A stretch of 64,000 bases of DNA from positions 1,741,279 through 1,805,278 of the forward strand of contig JAJEKV010000126.1 of the NCBI GenBank assembly GCA_021234155.1. The letters are read 5' to 3'. The notes under the pieces were generated by a model that worked only from the letters and a program-made list of their open reading frames with translations, ran no database searches and was not told the DNA's origin. Position 1 is the stretch's first letter. Every line of letters starts with the position of its first letter. Made by a program: the position numbers and the translations under genes. Source of the DNA: Isoetes taiwanensis (lineage: Eukaryota > Streptophyta > Lycopodiopsida > Isoetales > Isoetaceae). This document shows positions 47,690-57,966 of this stretch, one piece after another.

Positions 47690-48260
47690 CATGAAACCAA
47701 TGAGGTGTTGCCGTGACCCGAAAAGAGTTGAGTCGGGAAAGGCGTCACGAGACTCCGGTGGAGGATCATCGTGTGGATGCGTGAAAGATAATCCGGGACA
47801 ACATGAGATTTACCCGACCTTGTGAACAATTTCAAAGGTGCAAATTCTTCTTGGAAGGAGGACCCAACGAGCAATGCGGCCCGTGGGGGCGTGGATTTAG
47901 TTGATCAAATAAAGAAGTGCCCTGGTGGTCAACAAAGAATTTGATCTGGCGCCCAAAAGATAGTGGCGGGCGTTGGGATTTGTGAGAAAATTAAACCCAA
48001 GGCTTCTCGCTCTGTGGCGAGTAGTTGCGTTCAGTAATTGAGTTCCATTTGGCGTAGCGGTTTGGTTTGTCGATTGTGCGCATCATATTCTTGAGAAAGA
48101 AACAGCTCCAATAGCAAAGCAGAGACATCGACATGGACATGAAAGGGCTTGTCCCATTGAGAAGGAACAAGAGCAGGGGCCTGAGTAAGCAAGAGCTTCA
48201 AGCTGTTGGAAAGCGGCATCACTTTGGGAATTCCAAGCCCGGGTGGATTCATCACCGTGA
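47690..48260 (-). pseudogene. RNase H region of the minus-strand Ty3 element
   Basis: The minus frame at 48,031-48,255 reads ALVPSQWDKPFHVHVDVSAL, matching the first RNase H strand with catalytic Asp (F-H-V-H-V-D-A-S-A in relatives), then LFLSQEYDAHNRQ. The distal part at 47,689-47,874 (SGKSHVVPDYLSRI) matches the conserved N-x-V-A-D-x-L-S-R end. Several shifts lie between. Confidence 0.7.
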
Positions 48261-48299
48261 GTTTATGAATGGGATGCGCAATGGCTGCGAGTCGGGAAT

Positions 48300-49120
48300 G
48301 AAGGTGGAGTAATAATTGACCTTACCCAAGAAAAGCGTGTTTCCTTGATATTGGCTGGTGCTTGAGCCTTGAGCACACGACTGATTTTGGCGAGGATCCG
48401 TGGTGATACACGCTTTCTTGCGACCACATGTCCCCGGAACACACGAAGTGGCGCAAAAGGTGCATTTCGGGATTGAGACTAATCTGGGACTCATCACATT
48501 TACGAAAAGGCGAGTTCCAATTTATCCAAATGGTCAGCCATGGGCTGTAGGCGAGAGAAGTCATCTTGAAAAATTTGCAAGAAGGGATTTTCCTTCATAA
48601 AATCATGAAAAAGCGAGAGCATGATCGTTGAAACATGGATGGAGAGTTTGATAATCCAAAAGGAACCACCTTGTAGGCAAAAAGTGCCCCCCGGGGTGGT
48701 GAAGGTAGTCTTGAGTTGATCAGATTCTTTGATTGAGATCGATTGTAGCGGAAAAACCATCCATGAAGGAGTACATCTCATGTCGACAACCTCTTCGGAA
48801 CACAGTGCGTGAAGGGTAGTGGAAAATGATCACGCTCCGTGGCACGATTGATTTTTTGGTAGTCCACGCAAAGCGGATCTTACCATTGTGTTTGAGTGCA
48901 ATGGCGATGGGGCTCACCCTTTCGAATGTTTGACCTCATAGATCAAACTGCGGCAAGGAGTTTGTCAATTTCCGCCTTGGCGATCACGGTAATTGGGGTT
49001 GAGCCGTCATTGTCGTTGCTAGGCTGGGCGTGCATCGGACTTGGTAGGAATGGTGAGTTCCCCAAGGTTTTGTTGATCCCCGAAGCTCTCTATAGCTCCA
49101 GGCAAAAATGTGTTTGAACT
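48300..49120 (-). pseudogene. Reverse transcriptase of the minus-strand Ty3 element
   Basis: Fragments in three frames cover RT in order: ALKHNGKIRF (before the VDYR block), HEMYSFMDGFS (motif A region; first catalytic Asp in the family's S-x-M-D-G-x-S-G-Y), KTTFTTPGGTF (motif B entry) and FLQIFQDDFS (Asp pair, F-Q-D-D). The pattern S-F-M-D-G-F-S is characteristic of non-chromodomain Ty3 lineages related to Tat/Athila rather than chromoviruses. Confidence 0.75.
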
Positions 49121-49799
49121 TTTGAAAAGCGTGGCGGCCTGATACGATAGGGTGTCGGAAGATTGGCGACAATGCCGGACCCGGTGATTGTTGCCTACGT
49201 CCACAATCTCGGCTGTCGAGTGCGAATATGGGGATAACTTCCGTGTCTGGACAATATGAAGCGGGAGGTTGAAGCATAACCGGGGATGCGTGGGCTCTGC
49301 GTGGTGAAAAAAAAGAGGTTCTTGAGTGTCATCAAAGCTGGAGGTTGCTTCATAGCGGCGTGTACATCTACAAAGAGTGGCAAGAGGTTGACATTCGAAA
49401 AGTGATCAACACGTTGAATCACGATTGCAAGGAGCCAGGTAAGGGTCAAGCAAAGCAGCCTGACCTGGTCCTGATCAGAGTCATTTCTCCCCAGGATCGG
49501 CATATTCGGGGTAGGATGATAGAGGCGGACTCGCGAGGTGGAGCCTGAACTTGATAAATATTACGGCGTCCCTCGGAATCGATTAATGGGAGAGAGGGTT
49601 CAGCATTGTCGGCGGAAATGATTTTGCCTGTTTCCAAATCCATGGTGGCATTGAGGTGACCATCGGTGATGACTAAGCGATCCGTGGCCCGATAATGGAT
49701 ACTCTTGGCCGGCGGAGAAAAAGGTACGCCGACCAACATTTCATAATCATCCGGATCTTCTCCAGCCTTCCAAACACCAAATTCAAAGGGAATCCGAGA

Positions 49800-50480
49800 T
49801 CACCAATGTTGATGTGAAGAAGAGCGTGGCCCTTGAGGTCTCGTGATATGGCCATTGGCCAATTTGATGTCATATGGGCCGCGATAGAGTTGTTTGATGC
49901 CCATTTGTTTGCGAGAGTTTATCCGTGATGAGATTAAGCTAGCGCTACCTCCATCAATTTGAACATGGTTGACTTCTTGATTGCCCACCGGTGGCATGTA
50001 CCGTGGGTGTAGAGGTAGCAACAGCCCCAACCAAAAGCAGTCGAAAGTGGTAAGCGGTCCTTGAGAAGCGGGGCGGGGTTTCAAAATCGTTGCAAGACTT
50101 AGAGGAATTTTGATTTTTGCCAGCTCCTCTTGGAGTTCCAGAGGCACATGAGAAAAAGGATCTGCGGGATCCACAGGTGCGGGAGTGCGTGGTAAGGAAG
50201 CAGCAACTTCTTTGAGTAGGTCTACCTCAGCAGCGATATTTGGATATGGCTGAGAGCGTGGAGGTTGAGACATGGAAGGTGCGTCTTGTCTTTGTTGAGC
50301 TCTAGTGGTGGCATGAACATTAGCCAACGTGCGGCCTTCAGCAGCTTGCATGAGGTTCAAAATGCTTTGGCGAACTTTAGGCATGACATTCGGCATGAGT
50401 TTCTCCAAGTCAGGTGCAAAATGGACCTTTTTGTCTTCTGCATGAGGAATTGTGTCGACGGCAAAGGCAGTTCGTGCCAT
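49800..50480 (-). pseudogene. Protease region of the minus-strand Ty3 element
   Basis: 226 open codons with HVQIDGGSASLIS near 49,950, where IDGGSA is the retropepsin-type active site (Asp-Gly-Gly instead of Asp-Thr-Gly, as common in Tat/Athila-type Ty3 elements). The upstream linker is Pro- and Ala-rich. The frame is open across the whole segment; it is part of a polyprotein, so the Met at the start is arbitrary. Confidence 0.65.
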
Positions 50481-50799
50481 TAGGAATAATGGTTAAAGGG
50501 GCGTGGCGCCTGGTGCAGCGTGAGACTAAACCAACCCAATTTGTGGCTGGATTTGGAGGATTGAGAGCTTGAAAAATTTCTTCATGTGCTTGTTGATCCA
50601 TCGAGGTTGATTTTGCAGGAGCTGGTTGATAGCGTGATTGCTGAGGTGCGAGGTGGCTTCGAAGAACCGGGCCCAGGGGCCTTGTTTGCCATTGGCAATC
50701 AAAGTTGGTAAGCCGTGAGGCGGACCGATGTGGTCTGATTTGTGAAGTCGCACCGAACTTGTGGAAGTTGAGGACACCGTGGTGGTATGACCCCATTCT

Positions 50800-52302
50800 T
50801 GCAGTGATAACACCGAGCTTTGAAGGATCAAAGGAGGGCGTGTGTTGGGTCCCGTTGTTGCTCTATTGCTGATAGAGTTGATTGGGTTCTCTGTAGTGGT
50901 GGGCTGCTGATATGGCGATTGGTTTGAGGTGTTGTTTGCACTTGATAAACCATCTTGTTGCGGAAAAAGGTGTAGGATGAGTGCGAGTGCACTCTTCCGT
51001 GGCATGATTGCACATGTTGCATCGTTTACAATGAGGCGGGCCATTGGTGGAGTTGCACTCATTTGCCAAGTGGCCTTGATATTTGCGAGATATGGCACCA
51101 GATCTAGCAGCTAGGGATTGGCGTGTTGAGGTTGAGCGGCGATCACGGGGAACCATAGCGGGTGGAATGAAAGGGAGCTCTGAAGAGCCATGCCACGGGA
51201 GGAAACATTGACCGAGTGATTGACAAGATCGATAGCCTGCTCCAAAGTCTTGGTATGAGTATTGATCATGAGTCGATAGCTGGAGGAAGTCCTTGGAGAA
51301 ACAGACCAAGATCTGGCTATGTGGGGTACTCCTTTGAGTTTCTTTGGCGAGAATGTGAAAAGACGGTCACGCAAAATCCGGCAGACTCGTGGCGGGCTCT
51401 TGTTGAAGGTCATTGAGTTGCTTGAGATGAAGTTGATCATCATCCGTGGTCCCATAGTGAGAAAGAAAAGCGGTTTTCATTTTCGGACCAATCTTGTTTC
51501 CGGTGGCTTTTGTTGGACATGAGCCATTGATGAGGGGAGCCACGCAATGTGGTGGAAAAGATGTGGAATTTCCGGTTGAGGTTCGCATGACCATTCGGGA
51601 CAGCCGAGCCTCAAATTCTTCCATGTGGGCCGAAAGCACTTTGGTCTAAAGGTTTGCCTTTCGTGTTTGCCAAAGGTGGGATAAGTCAACAAGGGTGCGG
51701 AAGGTAGAGGTAAAAGTCTTTGGGCTGACAGAACATGATAGTGAGGATATTGAGGTGGAGTTGGAGGGGTATGGTCTTTGGAAAGACCCCTTTGAAGGGG
51801 TGGCTGAGGTGGGGGGTGCTGGAGGTGCCTCATCATTGGGTTTGAGGTGCGTAAGATTGTAAGCGGGGAAGAGCGGTGGGAAAGGTAGGGAAGGGAAATT
51901 CACGGGAGGAGCAAAAGAGACATGTGGATATCCCTGTCCACCGTAGGGAGATGATGGTTGTGAAGGAGAGGTATGGCGGAAGAGTGATGGATGAAGGCAT
52001 GTTCGGGGGTATGAAAGTAAGGTTGAGGCATGTTGGAGCGGATAGGGCTCCCGATAGTGATGAGAGGCCGAGGTGTGAGCAATGTTTGCAGCTTGAGGCG
52101 GAGAATTTGGGCCGAGACATGACACGAGGGGTGGGGGTGGTGCCCGGCCGGAGCCCTAGACCTAATGTGGCCTCCTCAATGTTGTAAAGCAGATCCATAC
52201 ATGTCCGCGAACGGCTTCCCTTCGATGATGGCGCTCCAAGCGAGGCGCCCGATGCAGGAAAAGACGTTCTTCGGCGTGAAGTTTTGGACAGACATGGCGG
52301 CG
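50800..52302 (-). pseudogene. Gag of the minus-strand Ty3 element
   Basis: It starts near 52,302 (MSVQNFTPKNVF), about 40 bp after the 5' LTR. A Pro-rich segment (51,700-52,100) is followed by capsid-like sequence (FLSHYGTTDDDQLHLKQL ... ATSLPDFA, ~51,370-51,480). A classical CCHC zinc knuckle, C-KR-C-NMCN-H-ATEE-C, lies near 51,000. Frames change several times, so the gene is broken as presented. The knuckle binds packaged RNA in this family. Confidence 0.7.
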
Positions 52303-52343
52303 GAAAGAAAGGAAAATCGAATCAGACCGGACGGCGGCGGCGG

Positions 52344-52926
52344 TGTTGGGGTCGGGTTGGGAACTCTGCAAAGGCGACCCTCAGGAGGACCCTTGGATCT
52401 ATCGGGGAGAATCCAGGGGACTATGTCACGGGGATTTGCAAGAGAAGAACGAGAGGAGGAAGAAAACAAAAGAGAACAATGAGAGGAAAAATGATAAGCT
52501 TCCTTGATATCAATGATGAACATACATGAGCTCTACTTGTCGAGAGAAGACCGAAGAGAGACAAGACTCAAAACTCATCGCCACTCATGTGCTAGCTCTA
52601 CTCATATATATAGTACAATGGCCTTCGGCCCAATATAGACACTCGGTTGATCTTCGGTGCCGACTCACGGAAGGAGGCCTGATTTCTTGAGGAATGTTGG
52701 CGGTGCCTCTTGAAATGCCTAGAATCCGTGGCCCGACCGAGGCGGTGGTGGTCATCACTTGTCTCGGCGCCTCTTGGTAGCAGACCCGGGCTTTATTGCG
52801 TTAAGTCTTTGCTTGGTCTTTCTTTGGGCTTTTGACGGCTGACCCGTGCCTGTCTGTGGATCCTTGAGCTTGACCTGGTCCGTCGTATGCATGAATAGTC
52901 CTGAACCAGGGGGCACAGGACTAACA
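52344..52926 (-). repeat. 5' LTR of the minus-strand Ty3 element
   Basis: 583 bp, homologous to 41,835-42,419. The minus-strand sequence directly after it (CCGCCGCCGCCGTCCGG) does not match the usual initiator-Met primer site, so the primer tRNA is undetermined. Confidence 0.85.
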
Positions 52927-52991
52927 GCAACAACGGTTACATCTGGGTTCAACTCCCAGAGTTGCAATAAACACCTCAAATAAAAAAAAAA
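52927..52991 (+). repeat. Candidate tRNA-derived SINE tail
   Basis: CTGGG-TTCAACT-CCCAG (about 52,942-52,958) is a perfect T-arm-like 5-bp stem with a 7-base loop and fits the pol III B box. It is followed by AGTTGCAATAAACACC and an A-rich tail (ATAAAAAAAAAAA). The matching 5' part, with A box, would lie left of the inserted Ty3 element near 41,770-41,834 but is not clear. Confidence 0.3.
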
Positions 52992-53110
52992 ACCCTATAG
53001 TTCAATAGCCCTATGGTTCATGTGGCTCGCCAGCTAAATTTAAATATGATTGCAGGATATGCAGGTTTCCAAGGTGGGGGGACGAGTGATGCTGAGGACA
53101 TCATCAAGTC

Positions 53111-53124
53111 AAGGTGGGGGAATG
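53111..53124 (+). promoter_or_regulatory. Polypurine tract of the outer element
   Basis: AAGGTGGGGGAATG immediately precedes the 3' LTR start TGATGTTCC. It is the expected site for plus-strand priming. The preceding bases translate as AEDIIKSRWGN, probably the last coding remnant of the outer element's pol. Confidence 0.8.
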
Positions 53125-54721
53125 TGATGTTCCAGCATTATATATATGCCCCGAATACGTATATTATACTGCCACGTCACCCGTACATGTCACGGATGAC
53201 ATGTACTTGGTGGTTGTAGTAGGCTGCACTAGGGGGCAAGGGTTGCACCTAGGGGGCAACTTCGAATATTGTGCATGTTAAATAAACATACACAATTAAT
53301 AAACCCCATGGACCCATTGCCAAATGGCTAAACTCCATTTGCCAATGTCTAACCTAACCCTAAGGGTTTCTATATAAGGGTTTCTATATAAGGGTTTCCC
53401 CTTAAAACCTAAACCTTTTCCTCTCTTTGCATTTTAAGGTTCATAGAGTTCCTTTCCCTTTTCGCATTTAGGGTTCTCTTGAGCCATTCTGGCCAAGTTA
53501 AGAACCAAATTCGCATTACCGAGCTCAAGTAAAGCGCTTTTACTGCTTGGCTTCGTGGAGTAGCGACCATCTTGACAAGATCGAGGGGACATGGATGTGT
53601 TAGAGGATGGGGGCGGACCCAAGGAGCAGTGTCGGTCATTCTATTGTGCAAAGCCGTCTTTGGGCTAGGCAGTAAGGTAGTTTAGCATATTCATTCAGCC
53701 ATAGAGGCCTTGTAGATCCCAAGATCACAAGCCCTAACTAAAGAACCTAACTCTGGATGTTTAGGTAGATAGATTAGATGATGTTCTTCATTTCAGTTCT
53801 GTGATGATGTTGGTATTTCATTCTGTGACCTCCATGAATTGGGAAGGGGGGGAGAGGCCTAAAGCCTGTATAGCAGATGATTCTAGGCAACCTACTAGTT
53901 CCCAGTTACTTGCGGCAGGTACCTGAGAGCCCCAGGGTTGTGGGTTGAGGGGCTAGATCGGCGAGGACAATGGGGTACTTGTCCCAAACGTAGGCGATCC
54001 CTACGGTGTGTAAAGCCTCACAGGGGATCCCACTGTGGACTAGGTCTAATGGCTTGCCAGCTGCGTGTGGGCATGGCATGGGCTTGCTTGCAGGTGGGTG
54101 ATCGTCACTCTCCATTGGGTTCAAGTCGAATAAGGCGTGGCCCTCTAGTCACTGTGTTGGGCATGGAAGTCCACGGAGGAGGCAACTCTCTTCTGCCTCA
54201 TCGGGGCTGGGGAGATGCAACCCGGTAGTAGCCCTTTCGGCTATGCACAGGCTGGTACGGTCCGGTCCCAGCTTTTCAACCCAATGCGCAAAGTGTGCCG
54301 GGGGGAGGCGGATGGAGTGAACTACCCTTAGCCATGTTCTTATGCCCGCCAAATCCATGTGCCATGAATTACATGCGCAATGACTTACGGAGGCCCAAGC
54401 GGTCCGGTCATACCCTTGAGTCGAGCCTTGGGTAGGATTTCCCTTCTGGATTAGTATCGTGTTGATGTTGTTATATTGATGGGGATATGATGTTCACCCT
54501 TCGAGGTGATTGTATTGTTATATTGTGTTATGTGCTCATCGTTTATTCACGCTTCCGCAGATAGGTCGACCCGAAGGAAGACGGGTGAATGACACATCCA
54601 CTCTTCCCTTCTTTGGCCCATTCCCTTTGGGGTGGAGTCGGTGGATATTGCCGGATGGTGTCGGGGGGAATGCTCGAATCTTAGTCGATGGGCATCATTA
54701 TAAGAAGCGAGGGGGACGTCA
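53125..54721 (+). repeat. 3' LTR of the outer element
   Basis: 1,597 bp, beginning TGATGTTCC and ending GGGACGTCA. It pairs with 24,139-25,716. It has a 14-bp tandem duplication that doubles the TATA box (TTTCTATATAAGGG at 53,368 and 53,382) and an added GTAGGCTGCACTAG-like phrase near 53,220 absent from the other LTR. Confidence 0.85.
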
Positions 54722-55591
54722 CAATTTTGAACACATGCAGAAACAATGGCACTTCAAGTTCTTACAACTCTTTTGCACGTTCTATCAAATATTATACTAA
54801 TGTCTTGCAGACAATTATATTAAATGTAAGATTAAGCAAGTGAATGAATTTACCCTCTGCTAAATGTATATTTCTTGCAAAAGCAAGGACATTGATAAAC
54901 GTAATAGTATCAAGAGTCATACCCTTTGCATTTGATGTAGCAATTTCAAGGCCTCTACGACACATCCCGCTTCACATATCTAGAATTAGGGGCATGCTTT
55001 AAAAAAATATGCGAAAAATGATGTGCTTTAACTGTAGCAATGCGGCAAGTCTTTGCAGTTGGATGCTCTAAGGTTTTGAAGCTTCCCTCCATATAATGCA
55101 AGCCCACCTCAATGCAATCAAAACTATGACAGTGCATCACTATAGCATGCTTGTACTATGAGGAATATGCACAAATGTGTAATAGACGTTCCACAAAATG
55201 TTCAGATAATACTATATCCAAACATGTTATAAAACATTCAAAGAAATCTCAAAATTCTACCACGAGCTTCCATAGTTATAGACCTAAATTCCAAGAATAT
55301 GCTATTGGTGACCCATTTTTAATAGCAAATTCCATAATTTCTCTTCTAACTGGAGAAGATCACAATAGGGGCATGCAAGACAGAAAGAGAGGCAAGTAAT
55401 GCATTGTTCAACTCCTGACCTCCATAATGCTGAAAACCAAAAAACTATCAGTGCAATAATACAGCTCTTCTTGAGCCTTTAATATGGACCTTATAAGAGG
55501 CACATTGTAAAGCTTTACACATTCTTCCATAAAAACCATGATCAAGAAATAAATTCGACTGTATTTCAAGCTCATCATAATGTGAAGATTC

Positions 55592-55867
55592 GTTTGGGTG
55601 CATATTCACACGGGGGGTTACTCCGGGCAACGAGAGCTGTCGGATAGGCATATTTGCCCTTTATTCCAAGATCTGGACCGTACATAGCGATCCTCGTTTG
55701 TGGGGTATGCATGTACAAGTTTTTGTATACTGTATATTAAAGTTTGCAAAATACTATAAGATTTAAGATAATGTACTTAATGGTGTTAATTTTGTACGTG
55801 TATTGTAAATATATTTTTGGGGCTCTCGCTGCCCTACGTAACCCCCCGTGTGAATATGCACCCAAAC
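55592..55867. mobile_element. MITE-like element with long terminal inverted repeats
   Basis: A 30-bp perfect terminal inverted repeat (55,592-55,621 against 55,838-55,867, starting GTTTGGGTGCATATTC) continues imperfectly to ~48 bp (GGGCAACGAGAGC / GGGCAGCGAGAGC). The interior is ~180 bp, AT-rich and non-coding. Size and structure fit a non-autonomous DNA transposon. Flanks (GAAGATTC and CAAAGGGG) show no clear target duplication, so the superfamily is unknown. Confidence 0.75.
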
Positions 55868-56559
55868 CAAAGGGGGTTTAAGGGGGATTTCAATTTAAAT
55901 GTGTTAAATGCAATGGTTTATGTTAATCATGTGAATAGTAGTTGTGTGTTGATTGTTATATTAAAAAAAATTTTGGGCCCTTCGGGCCCTAACTAAAGCA
56001 AACATAGGTAAATTTTATGGGTCTAAACATTAAAAACTAGAAAGGACAATAACATGAAGACAAACAAATTTTTTCCATTGCATACCAAGAGCCGCCCAAA
56101 TATACGCAAACACACTGCAAACACACTGTTATAAAATGTGCAAGAACAACAGTAAACCATAAATCCATAAACCCATAAACCCATGCTTGAAATTCTCAAA
56201 TATATGATGACGAACTTTACTCCTTTCTTCAGATGTTTTTGTGTTTTCTTAAGTTTTGTTACAAAGAAGCATGTAAAAATTGCTTGATTTTTCCATGACA
56301 TATTGTCTCAAAAGAAATTATGCAAGATCCCCTTGAGTGGGAGTAAACTCTTTGGATGAACTCTGTTTGCATTCTTGTAAATTTGTAGAGATATATGAGT
56401 ATAATGAGCTAGCCATGCAACTTGAATAGGCTGCTGCTTTGTTATTCTGACCGAGGGCTAAGTTTCTGCCCGACATCTAAAGCTTCATCTAATAGAACTA
56501 CGGGAAGATAAGATGACCAGAAGTTTCTCCATTCCATATTTATAACCTGCTCCAAATCA

Positions 56560-56620
56560 GGTGTCAATTCCTTAATAATATAATAACATGTGTCAATTCC
56601 TTAGTAATATAATAACATGC
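56560..56620. repeat. 30-bp tandem duplication
   Basis: GTGTCAATTCCTTAATAATATAATAACAT is repeated once with a single change. It lies inside the PPR remnant, where it disrupts any reading frame. Confidence 0.8.
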
Positions 56621-57541
56621 TGCTAACTTGCAAACAAGTTTGAATCGCAACTTTGGTATAGCATCAACACGTTCTATATAGCAAGCATTGGTGCGGTTCA
56701 AGAATCCACGACTATCACCACATCATTATCCCAATAAGTACCATTTAGTAATGTGCCAACGATTATCATTTACCTATCATTTACCTGTTAAACACAAACA
56801 ATGCAAGTCTTAGTTGTCCATTTGAGATTCAAATGGTTGAATTAACAAAAAAATGATGATATACCAAAGCAGAGACTTTCATGCCCAATCAGTTGGCATA
56901 TGGCCATAATCATGGCTTTTGAAACAACTTCAATATTCGGGATTACCATGAATAGTCTAGCCCCAACAAAGGAAGGAGGAATCTTTAGCATGGGCTTTGC
57001 TAAACCATAAGTAAAGAAAAGCTGAAATAAGAAAAGAACCTCTATTCTTCTCGCCTTTTTTCTCACTTTAAATCCACGGCTACTCCATTTTATTCTTTGT
57101 CTTTGCCGAGATGAATTTGGCACACAATCGTGCAGGACTATTACATCATAAGCTTAAGTAAAATGGGATTCAATGCAAAAAACACATTATTATTTGAAGC
57201 ATTTATTGGTTGGATTTCCTTACCTTTTTGGGAAACTAATAAACTGGAGTATCAAACTTTGCTTGGCTAATCTTTGAGACAAGATTCTGAGAATTTTGCT
57301 AATAAAATGCAACTCGGGGTTTATGTCGTGATCTAGACAATACAATGCATACAAGATATTGTTTTTTAAGCCTTTGTTTGCCCAGCAAGGATGAAGATGA
57401 AAAGGCGAAAAGCTTATACGGATTTGCTAAAGTTTGTTATGCCATAATTGTTATCACAGCATGGCCATGGCGTTCATCTACAGCCTGTTGCAGCAGCACT
57501 GCTTCTATGCAAAGGATAAAATGTAAAGAATAGAACTTACC

Positions 57542-57853
57542 ATGTTAATCTGCAATATGCCATCGTGTCTTGAATCAGCGGGGAATGTTCGGCTGCGAGA
57601 AGGCCGCAAGTCTTTGTACAAAGGAATGGGAACTCCGCTAGCGACAGTGGCAGTGTTCAAAGCGGTTCTGTTCACAGAATGGAAGCTCTGCTTAGCGAAA
57701 TCCGATTACGGCGGACCAAGGATTAGGCTTTCCGTTTTTTGCGGGGATAAAGATGACAAGAAACCGATTCACATCACACTTGCGGAAGGAAATCCGCTAT
57801 TGACCTCAAACTTGGCCTTTCGTAGACGCGTGAGCTCATGCATCCGCAGCTAA
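57542..57853 (+). pseudogene. Mitochondrial carrier fragment, BOU-like
   Basis: A 103-codon frame contains GRKSLYKGMGTPLATVAVFKAVLFT. This closely fits the conserved segment of the plant carrier A BOUT DE SOUFFLE (carnitine/acylcarnitine carrier-like): EG-x-x-x-LYKGMGAPLATVAAFNAVLFT. It is followed by a diverged SDYGG...FCGD stretch. Only this part of one ~100-residue carrier repeat is present; no P-x-[DE]-x-x-[KR] signature or other repeats are visible nearby. It is most likely a gene fragment or captured exon. Confidence 0.55.
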
Positions 57854-57899
57854 GTTCAGAAAGGGCAAGAAAAGCTGGATACTTTACAGCTTGTGTAAT

Positions 57900-57966
57900 A
57901 GGTCTTCCAATCCGGTCTTGCAATCCGGATATATGTCTTCCAATCCGGTCTCGCAATCCGGATATG
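57900..57966. repeat. 33-bp tandem duplication
   Basis: GTCTTCCAATCCGGTCTTGC-AATCCGGATAT occurs twice in tandem. The repeated half-phrase CAATCCGG appears four times. Confidence 0.85.

Larger units (their letters stand above)
41835..52926 (-). mobile_element. Complete 11.1-kb Ty3-type LTR retrotransposon
   Basis: LTRs of 585 and 583 bp flank gag, protease, RT, RNase H and integrase in Ty3 order on the minus strand, plus ~4 kb of extra sequence after integrase. The minus-strand LTR starts TGTTAGTCC and ends CCCAACA. A G-rich polypurine tract abuts the 3' LTR. Flanks are CTAAC (left) and GCAAC (right), an imperfect target duplication. Reading frames are broken many times. The right flank looks like a tRNA-derived SINE, so the element may have inserted into it. 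Confidence 0.85.
24139..54721 (+). mobile_element. Outer LTR retrotransposon with nested insertions
   Basis: Two long, clearly homologous LTRs in direct orientation (24,139-25,716 and 53,125-54,721) bracket the nest. The left one is followed after two bases by a primer binding site; the right one is preceded by a polypurine tract. Other elements account for much of the interior. Flanking DNA on both sides reads as the same minus-strand PPR gene, which supports one insertion event. The target duplication is imperfect: TTTTG abuts the left LTR, while on the right TTTTG lies three bases (CAA) away from the LTR end. It is possible but less likely that the LTRs belong to different copies. Confidence 0.65.
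54722..57130 (-). pseudogene. PPR gene remnant, upstream part
   Basis: Minus-strand pieces match pentatricopeptide motifs in several frames. ARLFMVIPNIEVVSKAMIMA (57,000 region) is like A-x-x-L-F-x-x-[MI]-P-x-x-[DN]-V-V-S-W-x-A-M-I. VDAIPKLRFKLVCKLAACYYI lies near 56,650. GMTLDTITFINVLAFA and HLAEGKFIH lie near 54,820-54,930, and LFLHVFKI abuts the LTR. No uninterrupted long ORF remains. A MITE sits within it at 55,592-55,867. The gene continues beyond the nested insertion at 24,138. Family members are organelle-targeted RNA-binding proteins. Confidence 0.55.

Noticed and set aside
55955-56005. GGGCCC-TTC-GGGCCC hairpin followed by CTAA as a Helitron 3' end
   Set aside because: The distance from hairpin to CTRR is short and no partner 5' end or helicase lies nearby on the correct side; evidence too thin.
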